From positions 27,156,108 through 27,220,107 of the forward strand of contig OZ018408.1 of assembly GCA_963969595.1 (NCBI GenBank): a DNA stretch of 64,000 bases, in the 5' to 3' direction. Numbering within the stretch: the first letter of the stretch is position 1; the number at the start of each line of letters is the position of its first letter. Shown piece after piece: positions 1-10,499 of the stretch. A program made the position numbers and the translations under genes. Source of the DNA: Neckera pumila (Eukaryota > Streptophyta > Bryopsida > Hypnales > Neckeraceae). The notes beneath the pieces were generated by a model. The model saw nothing but the letters and a program-made list of their open reading frames with translations. It did no database searches and was not told the DNA's origin.

Positions 1-500
1 AAAAATGATGGAAAAAATGACTGCAAAAAACGACTGAAAACTAGTCGTTGTGGACACAATGACTGCAATACGACTCAGGCCTTGGAGTCGTTGTGGACAA
101 GTCGTTTAGGACAACGACTACAGTCTATTATCACCATTCATTTCTACATCCAAAGTAGAAATGGATGAAGTGATAAAGAAAGTTGGGCTTAAGGAAATGT
201 CTATAAAGCTGCCATGTGGAAACCAGACCCCTAAAACATTTGATGTGGACATCCACGTGGCCAGTCATTTTTAAGTCATTCTGATGTTATGACTGACCCA
301 TAATGAATTTGACGTGGACGGCCACATACGAAGTTGTTTTTGAGTCATTGAAAAGTCATTTTACAATTATTTTGCAATCATTTTGCTGTTATTTTGCAAT
401 CATTGTTGTTGACGTCTCTAGTCATTTTAAAGTTAACATGACATCTCCAGAGAAGAAAGTGGGGCCCATTATTTGGAGAGTAGTCATTATGCAATACATT
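1..500. repeat. Subterminal-repeat region of a CACTA-like element
   Basis: This stretch is dense in short motifs of the type GTCGTTGTGGAC and AGTCATTTT(GCAATCATTTTG), in both orientations. The same AGTCAT(A)TTTTGCAGTCAT vocabulary fills the two ends of the large CACTA element at 26.4-39.1 kb. That suggests the window opens inside the end region of a related element whose terminal inverted repeat lies outside. No transposase coding is visible here. The ORF across 303-671 is low-complexity translation of these repeats and is not supported. Confidence 0.45.
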
Positions 501-675
501 CAAAGTTTCACAACAATACACCATATACAATACATCATATACAAAACATCATGTACAAAACATCATATACCATGTACAATATACCATACACCGTATACCA
601 TATATTGTAGTTGGCATGTGTCACATAGCTTTCAAAGCCATTTTGTATGTGAGTATGAAGAAATGAAATGACAAG

Positions 676-972
676 CCTTTTATACAAGTGGGATGATAGG
701 AGACAAGACAAACCATGTGGGATATGTAAAATGCAGGAATTGTGTTATAAGTAATATTTCAAATTTCATTTAAGCATGGTAGATTAATTTTTTTCAAAAA
801 CCTTTGAACCAAAAAAAGTTAGAAAATCAAACTCACTCTCATCTCTAAAAATCCATTTTATATTTTGAGCCTCAAATCAAAAGTTATGGACAAATTTGTG
901 AAAGGAGTTGGAAAGGATATTTTCTTTTGACATTTTCTAACATCCTCTCTAAAATTTGTCTTGCCTCTTTGT
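676..972. repeat. Foldback repeat family A, half copy
   Basis: The sequence starts TATACAAGTGGGATGATAGG and contains the family phrases 'tcatctctaaaaatccattt' and 'aaaagttatggacaaatttg'. It matches one arm of the foldback repeats near 18.6, 19.8 and 55 kb. The second arm is mostly missing, so this is a truncated copy. Non-coding. Confidence 0.65.
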
Positions 973-1116
973 ATACGAACCATGATGAAAATGTGTTGTA
1001 AATACAGCAAAAGTGTGATGAAAGGTACGCAGATGCTTAAAAATTGCACAATGCATTACAATGCACAAAGCACTGGAGTAGTAGTTGATCAGCTGCACAG
1101 TAATCTAAGATGTTTC

Positions 1117-1236
1117 AACTCATTCTACAGTCTTAAGAAGTCATTTTGCAATTGCGGGAAGTCGTTTTGGAATTGCAAGAAGTCACTCTGCAGTTGCAAA
1201 AAGTCATTTTGCAGTCGCAGGAAGTCATTCTACTGA
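1117..1236. repeat. 21-bp tandem array (about six units)
   Basis: Consecutive units begin AAGTCATTTTGCAATTGCGG, then repeat every 21 bp at 1138, 1159, 1180, 1201 and 1222. A more diverged unit precedes them at 1117. The array reads through one frame as a heptad KSFCNCx/KSFWNCx, but that is a consequence of a period divisible by three. The motif resembles CACTA subterminal repeats, so transposase-binding sites are the likely origin. Confidence 0.8.
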
Positions 1237-1599
1237 AGGTAAGAAATCCAATTTGTGACACTATGTCATATTAGTGCACATTGCAGGTTTTGAAAAATGC
1301 ACAAATGGTACCAAATTGTCACAAACCTTTCACGGCCTGCAACGACAATTCAATTTGTAAAACCCAACTTCAATGACACCAGAGAAGCAGCATTGTTGTT
1401 CATGTAAGAGGGGAACGAGACTAACAATTGCTTTAGGACTATGAAAGCACCTTCCAGCCTTTACGTTGGGACCTCAAGAATGTCTATTTTGAATCACATG
1501 AAATGTCTAGAAATATTGCGAAGTTACCAACGCAAATGGACTGAAATCATAGTTGTTGTCCTAGTAGGAGTGTAAATGAATCTTAAAGTAGACAAAGAA

Positions 1600-2060
1600 A
1601 ACAATAGATCCCAACAAAACAAAAAAGCCAGCGGAAATGCATAATTTATAAAAAAAGAAGAGAATAATTTTTTCTTTTTGAAGAAGGTTGAAGAAACAAA
1701 TTTAAGAAGACAAACAAAGAGTAGAAAAGAGAAAATTAAAAAAGATTTAAAGAAATGAAGAAGAGAAGAAGAAAGGAAAAAAATGAATAACAAAAAAAAT
1801 TACAAGGATTACAAAATAGGAAAAAAATTTGGAGGAATGAAAATTACCAAAAAGTAAAAAATAATTCTATTTGTTTCTAGAAAAAATTCTAGGAAATAAT
1901 AGCAAATGAAACTGATAAGAGAAAAATAAAAAAATAAAAACACATAAAAAGGGAAAAGGTAGAAAAAGAGATGAAAAGATTAAAATAAATTTTACAAAGA
2001 GAATAAACAAGAAAGAAAAAAGAAAACAAAAAATGATAGAGAAGAAAGAAGCCATTTTGT
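1600..2060. other. Purine-rich (A/G) tract
   Basis: For roughly 450 bases the plus strand is mostly A and G, with clusters such as aagaagagaagaagaaagg and few pyrimidines. The minus-strand ORFs here (1524-1793, 1867-2097) translate to F/L/S-rich low complexity and are not real genes. Such tracts can form triplex or R-loop structures, but nothing here shows function. Confidence 0.6.
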
Positions 2061-2099
2061 ATGCATCATTTTCTAAAGCTCGGATGAATGACTTCAAAT

Positions 2100-4090
2100 C
2101 ATTTGATCCCTATTAAAAAGAAAGTAAAACATAAACAAAGAGTGCATACTAAGAGTATTTAGGAGCTAAGGCGCTTTAATTGCCTAGTATTTATTAATCT
2201 ATTTGTAGACAACACATCATCTTGTTAAAGTTGCATCTTTTAACAATGTAGCGCATAGAAACATTCTGAAGAATAGAACTATTTTGTGCCAAAATACCTA
2301 GAAGGTGTAGTGATTATTCAGTCATTCCATAATGGCTCTATAGTAAAATCAAAGTTGCTCGGAACATCTTTTTCTACCATGTCTTTTGTAGTGGCTTCTT
2401 TCTTTTTCTTTTTCCATCAATAAGCCAAAACTTCTTGAAGTTGTATGCCGGTTACACTACAATCATTTTTTAGTCATGCTATAGTGAAGGTAAATTACAA
2501 TATATAATAGCCGCTCCATTGTTTTCAATGCCACCCTGCCACATCAGGCTATTGACGACGCTGTCAATGAAATGTGGTGGATGAAACTTGCCCTTCGTTG
2601 ACTCTTCATCTGAAGTTGCGGATGCGACTCTGAGGTGACTCAAGCACTATGGAATTAGCAGCGTTGGTGCAATTAAGGAGCCCTAGTCGGTTTGTAGTCA
2701 CGTTTTTCATGCAATTGTTCTTTGCAGTCACATATTTGGCCATTTTCTTGTAGAGAAGTGTACAAGATATTCTAGAGTCAAGTTCATAATAAAGAAAGAA
2801 AAATTAAATGAAACCTTCATGTATCAAACCAAAATAGAAACCAACAAGACTAAAACAAATGCTTGCAAGATGAAAAGAAAACTTACAAGAAACTCAATCA
2901 ATAGCTTCTACAAAAGACCAAAGGCAAAAAAACTAACTAGAAATTTACAAAAATACTACCACCACATACAAGAATACAACCACAATATTACAATCCTAAA
3001 TCCTATAAATACAATCGTAACGTGTGAGAAATACAATACAGTAGCTCTACGAGAACAACATGCATGATAAAAAGAAGTTTTTCCATTTGACAGAAATCAA
3101 CAATTGTTTATTGCAATTACCCTACCAATGTATACAATGCTCTTAGCTCCTAAGCTTTGACATGACACCCCTTTTATATGACTAATCCAAATTGAATGAA
3201 TAAAAGCTTTTCATGTAGATATGAATATAGTTTGTGAAGGACCAAAAATTATTTTTTTATATTTTTTATATTTTGAATTTTTTGTGTTGCCTAGAATCGA
3301 GTATTTCAAGCTTAAGAGCAGGTGTTTTTTTTCTGGTGATTTGGTGCAAAATTGCACCAAATCTTTTGCCTCAGCACCAAGCCTATAGGAAATTTCCAAA
3401 GCAAATACACCCGAAGTCGCCAGGGCAATACGTGGGGATAGGACTATGCACATATTTTGCGCGGAATGGGCGTGTTTTGGGGGGTTACGTGGCCAACACC
3501 TTTTTCAGCTTCATGTTGTCTTTTCTGCCCATGAAGCCGGTTACGTCCTCTCCTTTGCATCAACGGCACCAGCTTTTAGTTTTCTTAAGTCCTCTGAGCG
3601 CCACCTTCTCCTTGCATTCAAGTTTCTTGTCGCCACATACACTTCTTCATTCATGTTTCTGTAGCCTACTCCGCTTTGCAATTGTGTTGTAGGGAGCCAG
3701 TGAATCCTCAGATCGACAGCCTTTAGCGCCACCTCGCGACATGTACAATGCTCATTGACGTGCAAATCGCCACATTGATTTCCACTTTTTCCAAGGGGCG
3801 GCTGCATTGTTGTTTGTGATTAGAATTATGGGTTGCTTTCAATTTCATGATCATGGAAGGGGGAGGGTTTTCAATTATGTTGTGCAGAGTGCGGTACTCT
3901 CAAAAAGGCAGCAGAGGTTACAGAAGAACAGTATCCTTTTTTCAAGTTCCTGCAGTTGTTTCGTATATGCAATTGTTTTGCTGTTGTACTGGCTCGTTTC
4001 AGTTGGGCTTTGGGAGGTTGTCTCTGCCAAATTTGGAATTGGGTTCTAGATCGGGGATTGTGGGGGTGAGGCCGTGAGAGTTGCGGATTT
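2100..4090. other. Gene-free stretch upstream of hAT relic
   Basis: From 2.1 to 3.2 kb I see only AT-rich unassigned sequence. From about 3.34 kb the base composition rises and the sequence runs without a recognisable coding region into the hAT transposase start at 4100. This part may be the 5' non-coding end of that transposon. No clear terminal inverted repeat was found. ORFs between 3211 and 4077 overlap on both strands and none shows a recognisable domain. Confidence 0.4.
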
Positions 4091-4099
4091 CTTGGCCCG

Positions 4100-5214
4100 A
4101 TGGTGGAGTCGTCTCATTCCACCCCTCTAGACATGGGCAAGGGAAGTGCTGTGAAGCCCACAAGCGCCGTTCTAAAGTCGGAGAGGCGCATACGGAAACT
4201 CGCCCGATTGGAGCGAGAAGCAAAAGTTGCGGAGCAGAAGGCACAAAAATTGAAGTGGGCTTTGGAAACAGAGGCACGCAAGCGCGCCAAGACTTTGAAG
4301 ACGATGCGGAGCTACTTCACCTCAATCCGTAACTCGCTCAATTGCGGGCCTTTGGATTGTGCGGCGCAGGAGGTGGAAACCTCGTTGGATGTTGAAGGCT
4401 CTCAGTCGGTGGACACTGAGGTTCTCTTGTCCTGTCCTACCGTGGTTCTAGTGTCCGATGACGAAGAAGCTTCTGCTCACTTGGAGGACAATCCCGATCT
4501 TAGTGCAGACGACATGGTCAACAATGAGGCGTTCATGGACCTGCCAAGCCATGGAGGGAAAAAGCGGAAGAGTGGAAATTTCGGTTCCAAGAGTGGGAAG
4601 GATGCGGGAGGGTCGACCACAGCGACGTTGAAGAAGCTGAAGAAGAACTACAACCTCCACCGGAAATTCCAATGCGATTGGGCAACGAAAGAACCCTGGA
4701 GTGAGGCGGTGTTGGCGGAGGATGGAGTCATGCACTATGGTGCGTGGCAAACCTGTGCAAATGGTGCCAAAATTGGACATAATCTCGGAAACATGGGAGT
4801 CGAGAAATCCATAAGAAGTGTGTGGACTTGTATGCAGCTCGTGGACCTACTACTGTGACCAATCAGATCCAAGGTTGCAGTACATAAGAGTATTGCAGGA
4901 AACATGTAAAATTCGCCATCTTGTTCTAATTGCTTGCTTCCGGTAGGCCAACGACTAAGTTCGAGTCGCATTTTGAGTTGTACCAGTTCTTGGAGGTTCC
5001 CGAAATGCCTCGGAAGCATTGGGGTGATGGGTCTGGGTGGATTATGGCTGAGTATATCTATGACTTCGTTAAGCAAAAAATTAGAATCCTCGTAGGCTCT
5101 GCTACTTTTATTGCTCTATCCGCTGATGAAACTAGCGCCTGTGACAACATCAGTTGGATTGCAATCCATGTTTATGTGATGCAAAATTGGTGCCATGTGC
5201 CTCTCTGTAGATAA
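4100..5214 (+). pseudogene. hAT-type transposase relic, N-terminal part (zinc finger)
   Basis: The ATG at 4100 opens a 252-residue frame with a basic, coiled-coil-like N-terminus (residues about 20-75), an acidic linker, and a KKxK-rich segment. A block RKFQCDWATKEPWSEAVL follows, like the start of a plant hAT zinc finger. At about 4745 the reading frame is lost. In the alternative frame a CKWC pair and SRKHG follow, but with a stop codon, so the finger is broken by a frameshift. Coding resumes after a plausible acceptor at 4946, with EMPRKHWGDGSGW and FIALSADETSACDNISWIAI, which look like the first DDE-domain strand of this hAT lineage. It then stops at 5214. Damaged and almost certainly inactive. 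Confidence 0.75.
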
Positions 5215-6490
5215 GCTTTGGTTGTAAATTAGAATTAAACAAAACCCAAGGCTAATAGTAAAGTTTGTTCCAAGGGAGGCTATTAAATAGGGATACTTCT
5301 AAACTACCTAATGAGACATTGCAATTAGAGAAATTATAAAAAAAAATTCGTTCCTTAACCACAAGCATAAAGGTTCTTTCTCACACGATAATATCTAATT
5401 ACTAAATTTGTCACTCCACTCTTAAAGGCCACAAGGGTAAAAAGTTCTCCCAAATTGGTTCCTCTTCAATCTTTAGTTTCTTTATCTTATTTTATTCTTT
5501 CATCTTTTACTTTGAACCCTTTTATCTTCCCAACTCGGACTCTTAAATCAGCCTCGCAAACTGTCTGCAACAACTTCCAATTCGGTCTTTGCTACTTCAG
5601 TTGCAACCTACTCCAATTAGGTTCAGTCTCATTACAGTACAATTTGGAAATAGTCAACTTTTCAACCAAATTGGTTTTATCTTCTGATTTGGGAACCAAC
5701 ATAAGCTTCTCTACCAACTTGGGCTTTTCAACTTCCGCATCCCACTTGGTCATTCATTGTATGATCTCACTTACAAATCATAAACCAAATTGGATACACA
5801 GAAAACAGCATTCAAGCTCTATATAAACTCCAATTTGGACAGTGATTGCTCTTACATTATAACTTGGATTTTAACATACATTCAACTTTATCCAGCAAGC
5901 ACACATTAAACACTACATAAATTACTTGACTGATTTACAATTTGAACTCTCTTAATTTATACTACAATGACATTCACAAACCCAACTTAGATCAATCAAA
6001 CTTACAAGTACAAATAATTTCCACTTTACTCATCACTAATCTCGATGACACTGTAATCTCATGCATCTATACAACTAGGATTCAACATTACAATCTTCAC
6101 ACATAACACATCAACACCAATTCGGCTAAAAAATATACTCATATTAACTTTCCAGTTCGGTAATTAAATCACCATTACAGATTTAGCAATTTTCTATAAA
6201 CACCCTCAAGATCTAACAATTAAACTTCACATTAATCTCCAAATTACTACACTTCATCACCAACATTTTATAAACTCTAAAAGGCACGGGTGAGTTTAAA
6301 TCCCCTTTTTTTTCATTTTCAATTCTTTGTTCAATTCACTAAAATTCTATTCTTTCACCTGTTTCGTATTTTGTTTTGGGGGATGAGTTGCATTGTAAGG
6401 CAGGAGTCTATTTGAGGCTAGTTTAGGGTTTAGAAATTGCGTGGGCTCATTATCACCTTCTTACTTTGGAATTGTTGGCTTTGTATGGGT
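5215..6490. other. Non-coding gap inside the hAT relic
   Basis: Between the DDE-start block ending at 5214 and the block resuming near 6490 there are about 1.3 kb of AT-rich sequence with no recognisable transposase coding. The end looks like a splice acceptor (GGGTGCAG followed by GCTAATCTAGC). This may be a large intron, an insertion, or both. About 100 or more residues usually present here seem to be missing. Confidence 0.4.
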
Positions 6491-6646
6491 GCAGGCTAAT
6501 CTAGCACTCTTGCTGGATCCCTACGTTCTCCTTGGAATGCTAGCAATACTGCCGATGTTGGAAGAGATTGACACTTTGATTTAATAGGCTCAGAAACGTG
6601 ATGCCTTTGTTTGTGATTTTGTAGGTGCACTGGGCACATGCCAAAG
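6491..6646 (+). pseudogene. hAT transposase relic, middle part
   Basis: In one frame the sequence reads NLALLLDPYVLLGMLAILP, then MLEEIDTLI, two stop codons, and AQKRDAFVCDFVGALGTCQ. The content and order fit the central helical region of this hAT lineage. Coding is cut exactly at CCAAAG by the element at 6647-7368 and resumes at 7369 with QSKLFTFYLNADTA in the same reading order. The in-frame stops show that the copy had decayed independently of that insertion. Confidence 0.7.
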
Positions 6647-7368
6647 GGTCGTTGCAAGAAACACTTGTCCTTTTGGGTGTCCCCTTGGCCTTGGACACAT
6701 ACATTTTCACTCATAACTTTTGCATTGTATGTCCTTTTTTCATGAAATTTGAAATAAAGGTACATATGGTAGGTTCAGACATTGTGTAATTATTTCCAAT
6801 TTTTTAAAATTAATTTACTATTTTAAAATTGCCCCCGATTGGATGTCTACTTTGGCCATTTTGGAGTTTTTAGTACTATTTTCAACTTTAAAATGCAAAA
6901 TTGAAGGTGAAAATTGGTATGCAAGGAGTTCTACTAAAATTACACAAGCCTATGAAGAATTTTTTCAAAAATAATAAAGTGTCCACCTTCTACATATGCT
7001 CAAAGTGTACTACCTTTGCACATGTGCAGAGAATACAATTTTTTTTCCCAAAAGTGAAAATGGTTGAGGAGAAGCACCTCCAAGTTAGGAAAAATGGATT
7101 TTTTCCTTTTATTTTTTGATTTTTTTACTATTTCTAAACATAAATTCCCATACTATGTATTTTCTTGCATTTTCCATCACTCTTAGAATGTGCATAACTT
7201 TTAGAGATAAAATTTTTGAGGTCTGAATTTGCACATACATACTATTTAGAGTGCTTTATAAATTATCCATATTTTATTTTATTTAAAAAAAAATTATTCC
7301 AAAAGTCACAGTACTCCAACCCTAAGGCCGTTTTGAGCCAAAACTGGTAGGTGTTTCTTGCAACTACC
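6647..7368. mobile_element. MITE family D inserted in the hAT gene
   Basis: This 722-bp insertion starts GGTCGTTGCAAGAAACACTT and ends with the inverted GGTGTTTCTTGCAACTACC. It is bounded by direct repeats CCAAAG (6641-6646 and 7369-7374) that lie within the hAT coding sequence. The interior aligns, reversed, with 39.9-40.4 kb and 40.96-41.62 kb, which end in the same TIR. No transposase is encoded, so it is non-autonomous. A 6-bp duplication is unusual. If two mismatches are allowed, an 8-bp hAT-like duplication is possible. Confidence 0.85.
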
Positions 7369-8393
7369 CCAAAGCAAATTGTTCACGTTCTACTTGAATG
7401 CAGACACAGCCATCCGAAATGATGAGTTTCATGCCTACAACCAAGTTTTGCAGTGCTCTCACAAGCAGATCCTCATGATGTGGAAGGCAAATCTGAATTT
7501 GCCTTATAAAACTTTGACATTTGTCGTGGGAGGAGAGGCATATCATGCCCTGCATGATGGTGCCATGATTCATTGGAAGGGATATGCGGCCATTGCTGCA
7601 ATTATTCAAAATGATTGCAAAGGTGAATGCACTTTTGATTTGTGTATGTCAATTTGGTGTTTTAGGTTGGCCATTCCCTAACTAGTTTAGGTTGTCTATA
7701 AAATCCTTTGAATGTTATAGTGCTTGGCCGGCCTAATTAAGTTATTGCTTTGTTTTGTAGGTTACAAAAGCTGCAACCAAGCTCATGGACGAAATGGCCA
7801 ATAGATTCCTTGATCATGGCTTGATGGACGCTTTGGGTGTTGTTTACCCCCAGTATTGGCTACAAGGGGATTGCAGCACCAGTTTCCGAAAGCACATGGA
7901 CATAATCAAGAATTTCTACAGGGAGCCCAAGTGGATTGGAGAGGGTGATAGCCGGCGCTTTGTTCTGACCGTGTTGGACAAGTTTGCCCTGGAGTTGCAG
8001 CAACCTCTCTTCAAAATTGCAATGATTGCCAATGCACACTCAGCTATAGAATTCCCTTTGCTATTGGCTCTTGCACACCAGCTTGTGAACCCATTGACAA
8101 AGTTATAGCGGACTTTGGATGTAAACTCTTCACTAGGCAAAATTTTTGGAGAGTACATCAAACTAGCACAAATTGCCATGGTCCACGTTCTTGGCAGTGT
8201 GGAAGACAAGCGCACCTTCTCCGCTCTCTCTTTCTTGAAGGATAGGCTTTGTAATCGGCTAGACCCACACCTTGGCATTGTTATCGGGATGCATTGTCAA
8301 AATGTGTTTACTTTGGCTAACTTCCCATATGATGACTGCTTCAGGCAATGGATGTTGGCCACTGAGCGCCAGCGTTACGCAGTCACAGCGTGA
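7369..8393 (+). pseudogene. hAT transposase relic, C-terminal part with dimerisation region
   Basis: Three segments lie in order. The first (7369-7621) has YLNADTAIRNDEFHAYNQ and GGEAYHALHDGA. A probable intron follows from GTGAAT at 7622 to TTTGTAG at 7760. The second has LMDEMANRFLDHGLMDALG and VYPQYWLQ. The third, in the same frame after a TAG at 8106, reads IFGEYIKLAQIAMVHVLGSV then EDKRTFSALSFLKDRLCNRL. The last block is the classic hAT C-terminal dimerisation signature (E-RTFS-L---K--LRN-L). The frame ends at 8393. The internal TAG and the upstream stops make this a pseudogene. A second relic of the lineage sits at 53.5-54.7 kb. Confidence 0.8.
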
Positions 8394-9793
8394 ACTCATT
8401 TAGATGCCATAGTGCCATTTGCGCAGGTTAGCTCTTTGCAGATGGTATTTTGTAGTCTGAGCGATTCATGGGGTAGGTGATAGGCTCCAAATTGCACTTC
8501 AATTTTTCTTGAGGTTTGGTTATTTTCAAAATTGCAGGAAGTGTCCCTACTTTGGTGTGTTGCTTTGACATAACACAGCTTTCATTACTTTATTGTTGTT
8601 AATTTAGCGTGTATGGATCAATTCTTTGGCTACCTACAAAAGAGAAAGTACAGGGCGACAAGAGCTTCTTCTTGCAAGTAGAGACAGGAGAGTGAAGGAC
8701 GGCATGACTTGCTTCTGCATACACTAATTGCAATACCTCCTGGGTGAGTTAATCTAAACCTTCTCCCTTTTGGTTGTGATATGCTTGTTCGCATTTTCTT
8801 GTGATATCATCAAGTAAATGTAATCTCTTCTTTGCTTGCTTGTAATCTTCTGTCTACACCTAGTTACCCCTTTCAACTTGGCATCAGAGTGTGCCATTAC
8901 GTTGATTGTAGGTGACCAGGTCACATGAAGCATAGTTTGAAGAAAGTGTTTGTGCTACTTTATGCTAAACATTTCCGGCGCTTGTCACAGACTGTTGTTG
9001 CATAATCGTAGGAATGTCTTATACAATAGTATCTTGCATTCGTATCTTCCTAGCATTGCACTAAATCAAGCATTGGAGTGCTTTTGTTTGTTTTGCAGGT
9101 CCTGTGTTGGTAGGTGCAGAGCTACGACAAGACGGTGCATTTGTTTTCAAGTTTTCGTTAGGATTATAAGTCTCCTTTTCCATCAATGTTGTTCATCTTC
9201 CGTTTTAATGAAATTGCCATTTTTGTGTTGGACGTTTGCATTGCATTGCCAAGAGTATTACAAACTTTTGCTTAAATCGGAAATTGTCACCTATGTCACT
9301 TTGAGTATGCACTCTAAGTAGCCTTAATTCCACCAAGCTTTAATTTCTGGTTACCAGTTACTGTGACAACCAAATTTCAAAAGTAGCCCACTAACATGTA
9401 ACTGAACTGCAAAAAAATAATCTATTGCCAATGACTTCAAGAGGAAAATGCCAAAGCGTATTAAAAAAAAAGCCAAACTGCCCCAACCTAATTGGTCTAC
9501 AGCGAGAAACCAACACCCACGGCAAAATGAAAAAAAAAACTGCTTAGGAGGTCATAACTTTTTTTCCTAGGTAGCAAGTCAAATGTTTGAGTGGACCAAA
9601 AATTGATCCTACGGACTTTACACTAAGAATCAAGACCAAAGTATGTCAACATGACTGAGTGCCAACAGGGCAGCATTTTGGCGCCAAATTTTCTTAGTCC
9701 CAGATTCCCAACCCCAACCAAATACTACATTCAATTTCTCAAACCTAACTCCCCTCTTGGGCCCAAGGTGCACGTTAATAAAATACAATCTCA
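8394..9793. other. Gene-free stretch after hAT relic
   Basis: The first few hundred bases are probably the 3' non-coding end of the hAT element, although I could not find its terminal repeat. The rest has no coding or repeat structure I can name. The ORF at 8950-9321 shows no recognisable domain. Confidence 0.4.
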
Positions 9794-9797
9794 TTAA

Positions 9798-10189
9798 CCC
9801 TTTAAGGACCGGTTGACCAGTTTTGGGTCGAAATTGCCACATTTTCATTTGTAAGGCTAGATTAGTTGTGAATTGGGAGATGGACCAAAGGAGACAGATG
9901 TGGGGAATTCCCAACTCTACCCACAGGATCAAAATCGGGCCAATCTGAGCCTCCACGTGGGCTCAGGGTTGAAATTAGTGAGTTTTTTTGGCTAGAAATA
10001 CAACATTCGAAAACAAAGATGCATCATAATAAACCGGATTGCGCCGTAAGTTGCCACAAAATTCACCGCCACACATGAAAACATTCATCCCGCACCCATC
10101 GATACGGTCGGATCTTTGACAGGCATTGTTTTGTTTCAACCACAAAATGCATTTGCCCACCCCCAAAATCAACCACGGTCCTTAAAGGG
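9798..10189. mobile_element. TTAA-flanked (piggyBac-like) MITE, copy P1
   Basis: The left end reads TTAA then CCCTTTAAGGACCG. The right end, reverse-complemented, also reads TTAA then CCCTTTAAGGACCG, with similarity continuing for about 30 bases. The TTAA copies are at 9794-9797 and 10190-10193. A TTAA duplication plus ends beginning CCC is the known signature of piggyBac elements. The 392-bp body has no transposase, so this would be a non-autonomous derivative. The superfamily is inferred from ends only. Confidence 0.7.
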
Positions 10190-10226
10190 TTAAAGCGTTC
10201 TCTTCTCCTCTTTTCTCGCCTGGTGA

Positions 10227-10475
10227 TTATTGCAGAGCATGGGATTCCATCTGCTTGTCTAGGATCTGCCCAACTCGTGCAGTAGGGGTTGGTGTTTTCC
10301 GACCAAGTGCTACTGTAGCAGCATTGATTAGATGATCAGCAACTTGCAGAGAATTCAAAGGACAGAGTGAATCAAGCACTCGATCGGAACCACCTCCAGC
10401 TCTAACTGGGCGATCCAAACTCCAAAGGATCCCAATCTGCAATGTGGCTACAATTAAGATCCAGGCCATGTGCAA
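10227..10475 (-). CDS. Possible small secreted protein, unknown
   Basis: This 82-codon ATG frame begins with MHMAWILIVATLQIGILWSL, which looks like a signal peptide or single membrane anchor. It continues with a hydrophilic region containing a glycine run (RAGGGSD), one cysteine, and a basic/proline segment GRKTPTPTARVGQ. I do not recognise the family. Composition around 10.2-10.7 kb is more balanced than the flanking AT-rich DNA, which mildly supports a gene. The stop lies about 35 bp from the TTAA-flanked element P1. No promoter or intron was identified. It could be spurious. Confidence 0.3.
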   Translation of the reverse strand: MHMAWILIVATLQIGILWSLDRPVRAGGGSDRVLDSLCPLNSLQVADHLINAATVALGRKTPTPTARVGQILDKQMESHALQ

Positions 10476-10499
10476 TGCAATTAATTACGAGGGCAGCTG

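Noticed and set aside
303..671. 122-codon ORF at the window start
   Set aside because: It translates repetitive GTCATTTT and ATACCATATAC motifs. It has no domain and lies across repeat DNA.
961..1236. ORF with KSFCNC-type heptad repeats
   Set aside because: The protein repeat follows from a 21-bp DNA repeat. Upstream sequence is family A repeat, not a gene.
1117..1236. CRISPR-like regular repeats
   Set aside because: Units are contiguous with no spacers, and the genome is eukaryotic.
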